DNA of 6,702 nucleotides from Bacteroidota bacterium (GTDB lineage: Bacteria; Bacteroidota; Bacteroidia; Bacteroidales; VadinHA17), in the NCBI GenBank assembly GCA_021816545.1, contig JAKAXP010000126.1:1-6702 (forward strand). The letters are read 5' to 3'. The notes below the pieces were generated by a model. That model searched no databases. It worked only from the letters and a program-made list of their open reading frames with translations, and was not told the origin of the DNA. Each line of letters starts with the position of its first letter. Positions within the stretch are counted from its first letter, which is position 1. Of this stretch, positions 5,977 through 6,702 are shown piece after piece. The position numbers and the translations under genes were made by a program.

Positions 5977-6006
5977 TTTTAAAATTGAACTGAAATAAGT
6001 AATCAT

Positions 6007-6702
6007 ATGGAAAGAAGATTAATTGCTTTTATTTTGATTTTTGCCGCTGTGGCCGGCAGCAATCTGAAGGCGCAGGATACGCCCCAGGCTCTCTCGCTGT
6101 CAGTTGACCAGGCAGTGGAGTATGCTCTTGACCACAACCGGAGCGTGGCAGCCGCCAGGTATGACCTGCTGGCATCCGAAAAAGGTGTCTGGGAAGCTAT
6201 GGCGGCAGGATTGCCATCTATTGATGCATCCGCATCGCTGAGTTACAACCTTGCCATTATGACAAGGATTATCAATTTCGGCGGTACGCCAACCCCCTTC
6301 AAGTTCGGAACGAATTATGATGCATCGATAGGCGCATCGCTCTCAACAGTCGTTTTCAACGCACCGTGGCTTGTTGGTGTCCAGACAGCAAAGATGGCGT
6401 CCACTCTTGCACGCCAGGGCCTGGAGCAGACAACACTTGACACAAAGGAAAACATTAAAAATGTCTACTTTCTGATCCTTACCCTTAAGGAATCAATGAA
6501 AGTGGTGGAGGCGAACCTTGAGAACCTGAATGCCATACTCGCCTCAACGAAGGCAATGTACAGCGTTGGCATGGCTGAGGCAACCGACGTTGACCAGATG
6601 CAGTCTACGGTTACGATGCTTGAGAATTCAAAGTCATCAATGCTCCGCACGCTAGAGGTGAACTACAACATGATGAGGTTCCTGCTGGGTGTTCCGGCCG
6701 GC
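6007..6702 (+). CDS. TolC-family outer-membrane efflux protein, 5' part (232 codons, runs off the right edge)
   Basis: The frame opens at ATG 6007 and has no stop before the end of the window. The first 22-23 residues (MERRLIAFILIFAAVAGSNL, then KAQ) are a signal peptide ending in AQ-D, common in Bacteroidota. The mature part starts with LSVDQAVEYALDHNRSVAAA, the usual opening helix of outer-membrane efflux (OEP) repeats. A beta-rich stretch (about 70-118, ASASLSYNLA to STVVFNAPW) corresponds to barrel strands. A long helix follows, with DTKENIKNVYFLILTLKESM (145-164) and a coiled region, then GMAEATDVDQMQ (188-199) and LLGVPAG at the cut. These are hallmarks of the family that forms the outer-membrane duct of tripartite pumps. 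About half of a typical 440-480 residue protein is present. It lies 30 bp behind the TetR gene, presumably in one transcript, with fusion-protein and pump genes expected next. The substrate cannot be told. Confidence 0.92.
   Translation, partial: MERRLIAFILIFAAVAGSNLKAQDTPQALSLSVDQAVEYALDHNRSVAAARYDLLASEKGVWEAMAAGLPSIDASASLSYNLAIMTRIINFGGTPTPFKFGTNYDASIGASLSTVVFNAPWLVGVQTAKMASTLARQGLEQTTLDTKENIKNVYFLILTLKESMKVVEANLENLNAILASTKAMYSVGMAEATDVDQMQSTVTMLENSKSSMLRTLEVNYNMMRFLLGVPAG

Noticed and set aside
1..6702. Defence island, prophage, insertion sequence or other new multi-gene system
   Set aside because: No transposase, integrase, nuclease-effector or toxin-antitoxin signature is present. The helicase has complete housekeeping PcrA/UvrD architecture without a fused nuclease or partner gene, and the other genes are ordinary membrane, secretion and efflux functions.
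1..6702. tRNA or rRNA genes
   Set aside because: The intergenic gaps are at most about 210 bp and I saw no cloverleaf arms, TTCGA-type T-loop or rRNA-like sequence in them.

Overview
The window looks like a piece of a Bacteroidota chromosome, probably a Bacteroidales-type or related uncultured lineage. Three things point there. The protein at 3934-5148 ends in a CHU_C / gliding-motility-associated C-terminal domain, the sorting signal of type B type IX secretion cargo, which is confined to Bacteroidota. Gene starts lack Shine-Dalgarno sequences. Two starts are preceded by boxes matching the Bacteroidota -7 element TAnnTTTG. Base composition is moderate, with GC-rich genes and AT-rich intergenic gaps.

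Layout from left to right. 1-184 (-) is the N-terminal 61 codons of a hydrophobic protein, possibly a membrane-anchored LuxR-type regulator, cut by the left edge. 185-364 is a divergent intergenic region with three copies of a 13-bp motif and a -7 box. 365-1144 (+) encodes a 259-residue multi-pass membrane protein of unknown function, followed by a good intrinsic terminator. 1145-1338 is a convergent gap with the terminator, a repeat made of heptamers and a perfect hairpin. 1339-3843 (-) is a full-length UvrD/PcrA-type DNA helicase with an unusual glycine-rich, tandem-repeat linker before its C-terminal Tudor-like domain. 3844-3933 is a divergent promoter region. 3934-5148 (+) is a secreted PKD plus CHU_C protein with a GTG start. 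5149-5358 holds a second copy of the heptamer repeat, then an AT-rich region with an operator-like palindrome. 5359-5976 (+) is a TetR/AcrR-family repressor. 6007-6702 (+) is a TolC-family outer-membrane efflux protein that runs off the right edge.

The genes form several unrelated units. The TetR and TolC genes are 30 bp apart and co-directional. This is the usual head of a Bacteroidota efflux operon, in which a membrane-fusion protein and an inner-membrane pump would follow beyond the window. The helicase is a housekeeping repair gene, and the CHU_C protein is probably a stand-alone exported protein.

I found no convincing new multi-gene system. The most unusual elements are non-coding or low-complexity: the triple motif at 218-278, the dispersed heptamer repeat shared by the two intergenic regions, the 18-bp coding repeats in the helicase gene, and the palindrome in front of the TetR gene.
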